Below are positions 62,005 to 64,000 of a DNA stretch of 64,000 bases, one piece after another. This DNA is from Sipunculus nudus (lineage: Eukaryota > Annelida > Sipuncula > Golfingiida > Sipunculidae). Where the stretch lies: assembly GCA_026874595.1 (NCBI GenBank), contig CM049313.1:46094659-46158658 (forward strand), in the 5' to 3' direction. Numbering within the stretch: position 1 is the stretch's first letter; every line of letters begins with the position of its first letter. The notes beneath the pieces are model-generated. The model made no database searches, had not been told where the DNA came from, and was given only the letters and a program-made list of their open reading frames with translations. Position numbers and translations under genes: made by a program.

Positions 62005-63444
62005 GAAGGGGGGGGGGGGGGCGGACGCACAGGGCCGCGAGAGGGGAAGCCTGCCAGTATGCCAGTATAGAGGCCAAGCTGACGAGCTGAGCCAAGGCAA
62101 GCTGCATGGAGCGGGTTACATCACACAGGTGATGGCTGTACTACTAGGTATAGGCTTGATGTAAAAAATACTTGACATGGTGTATGAAAACTTGAATAAA
62201 AAACTACTCTTTTCCATCAATTCCTTTGAAATTTCATATTTTAAAAGATTGAATCTTTATGTATATATGCTGTGAAAATTAAATCAACAGCACTTACAGG
62301 GAAAAAAATTATGCCGTGGCCAAAGTTGTGTGTTATAACATATATCAATGGACATAACCTACAAGCATTGATCCCATTATTTAAATATTTCTTATATTTA
62401 GATTAGTTACCAAAAGCATCGTTAAATATACAATACTGTTCTACAAACTATCTCCAAGTCAAGTGACTCAGAATCTTTGAGCAGGCCTAGGTACACTTTT
62501 AGGGCTATTCAAACCTTTACGTATTCAGTCTGGGGTTGACTTTTTATAAGTAGACAGTAACAGTGAATGTGACGCAATGCATGTGAATGACCAGTGTTTG
62601 GTGTTGATCGGTATGAGTGCCACCTTTAAGTTAACGTTGCACCAGGCCAAGGGGACCTTCCCCAATAACCTTATCGCAGGGTAATTCGTTGAATGAATAA
62701 GGCGCCCACTCATCTTATTAACTATAGCAGTTTCTTTGTTTGGCTGACATAAGAAAGTCTAGTACATGTCATATCAGTCCTGTGTGAATGGCTACTGTCA
62801 GAGTGGTACTATAAACCATCACAGAAACACTTAGTCCGGCCTTAGGTCTGACCGGAGCATGTGCAGGCACAGTAAAGTAGAATGCATGTATCCAATGCCT
62901 AGCCTTGAGTCGAAGAGGTTATTATAATGATTATGCAATTAGAAAGAAAATACCTATGACTTTGTTCATCTGTTTGATCATTACTGGTTTAAAGATAAAT
63001 ATTTATTAATTATGGTTATTCTGAGTGCTAATAATTTAATAAATTACAATAAACGAAACTCCTAAAGATTAAATAGGAAGATACTTCAACAAGGAAAATT
63101 AATATCACTATATATTCACGAAGGTCACGTGATCAATATGACCGGTTCAGGACGTACTGTTTTGAGCTCAGGTGAAAGTTAAGGTGATGGTACTTCTAAA
63201 GAACGCGGGCATCAGCCCAACAACCATATGACATGCATGAAGTCAAACTGCTGCTTGATTTTGCTACTTTTTATTATCAGCCATGTACACTTTTCTCCAT
63301 TACATAAATCCTAAACATCATTACGTCCGTCCGTATACACTCATAGTCATAATCTCGTCGAGACAGTGCCTGAGTGATCCTACAGTCGCTCTGAAGCCCG
63401 CGTTCTATAGTGGCTCCGAAGGAACAAAATAATATAGAGAACTT
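62005..63444. other. Intergenic, partial relative of the 21.84-22.86-kb repeat
   Basis: tatatgctgtgaaaatt and aaatcaacagcacttacagg at about 62261-62300 match 22233-22265. A G-run lies at 62007-62021. No gene recognised. Confidence 0.5.
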
Positions 63445-64000
63445 ATGCGTCAGGAAGGAGTGGTGACAAGATCTAGGAGCACTTCAACCATGAGCGCCAC
63501 GTCAGAGGTAGGCTCTGAATGTTTTACTAGGGGGGGGGGGGGAACAGCGCCTCACAAAACTATTGCCAAAACTTTTACAAGAAACAAAAGACACTATTCG
63601 AACAGTTCAGAAAAGTTTAAAATTTACTCAGCAAGAGGTGGTGGAGCTGAAACAGGGGAGGGTAAAGTTTGAAAAGGCAAGTTGAGGACTTACAGTCAGA
63701 GACAGCTGACTTGAAGCGGGAGCTGAGTAATATGAAAAGGTAAGTACAAAAAAGAAATGAATGAAATAGAAAGACATTCTAGAGAATGTTATATCAGAAT
63801 AAAAAATGTGAGTGAGGAGCGAAGGGAGAATACTCGGTCAGTCGCAGTTAAAAAGTTGGTAGAGTATGGAGCAGGAGAGGCTGATGATATAAGCAGAGAA
63901 ATGGAAGTTGCTCACAGAATTGGACCTATGAAGGAAAACCAAAAACGGCACATAATAGTTTGGTTCTTTAGTCGTGAAGTGACACAGAGTCCCTCAAGCA
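63445..64000 (+). pseudogene. LINE ORF1 fragment (L1-ORF1p/Transposase_22-like), cut by window end
   Basis: From about 63757 a continuous frame reads KKEMNEIERHSRECYIRIKN, then VSEERRENTRSVAVKK, EMEVAHRIGPMKENQKRH and IIVWFF. This is the pattern of non-LTR ORF1 RNA-binding proteins (ERHSRxxxxRIxxVxEE ... AHRIG ... RxIIVxF). Upstream, KRQVEDLQSETADLKREL (63673-63729, another frame) is the usual coiled coil, and an N-terminal frame starts at 63445 (MRQEGVVTRSRSTSTM). A G-run at 63532-63541 and a slip near 63740-63755 break the frame, so this copy is probably inactive. It continues beyond the window. Confidence 0.75.

Overview
The window looks like nuclear DNA of an invertebrate animal, most likely a marine bivalve mollusc. 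It is AT-rich, has spliced genes with short exons and kilobase introns, and is packed with satellites, microsatellites, long C/G homopolymers and non-autonomous DNA transposons. Several dispersed repeats resemble families I associate with bivalve genomes: one ends in a gccccggccac...gtggcgggggc hairpin, another in an agctcagatgac...gtcagctgagct hairpin. The species is not identifiable by reading alone. Most open frames in the window are not genes. Three spliced genes, one orphan exon and two LINE fragments can be supported.

Layout. (1) 0.26-3.92 kb, minus strand: the first three coding exons of a KHDC4 (KIAA0907/BLOM7) orthologue, an RNA-binding splicing-associated protein, running off the left edge. 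(2) 4-15.7 kb: nested dispersed repeats, a 536-bp TIR element with a perfect 9-bp target duplication (8814-9349), a 56-bp minisatellite free of stops in all three plus frames (12.41-13.46 kb), and repeat copies. (3) 15.77-32.16 kb, minus strand: a four-exon gene for a 162-aa secreted, single V-set Ig protein with a C-terminal GPI-type signal (gene A). Its introns hold a hAT-like element with an 8-bp duplication (17703-18540) and a 4.6-kb foldback element with a 9-bp duplication and 12+12 inverted tandem units (24208-28824). (4) 34.26-35.23 kb: a C-rich minisatellite. (5) 36.6-47.3 kb: a second, much larger inverted-repeat structure. An 81/87-bp satellite lies in opposite orientations around a 77-bp satellite that carries GGGTTAGGGTAACCC. 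(6) 49-51.1 kb: a decayed non-LTR retrotransposon. (7) 51.35-51.62 kb: a possible terminal exon of a third, unidentified extracellular protein. (8) 54.17-58.92 kb, plus strand: gene B, a 166-aa single V-set Ig protein with a GPI-type tail and exactly the same exon plan as gene A. (9) 59-64 kb: microsatellites, a recent 627-bp tandem duplication and a LINE ORF1 fragment cut by the window end.

How it fits together. The strongest biological signal is the pair of divergently oriented, structurally matching one-Ig GPI-anchored genes, separated by the giant palindromic satellite. Both encode signal peptide, one V-set domain split by a phase-1 intron just before the DxGxY/FxC strand, then a GPI signal. 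A family of small cell-surface recognition or adhesion proteins is the natural inference; their function is not known from sequence. The flanking and intronic foldback elements may relate to the inverted arrangement, but that is speculative.
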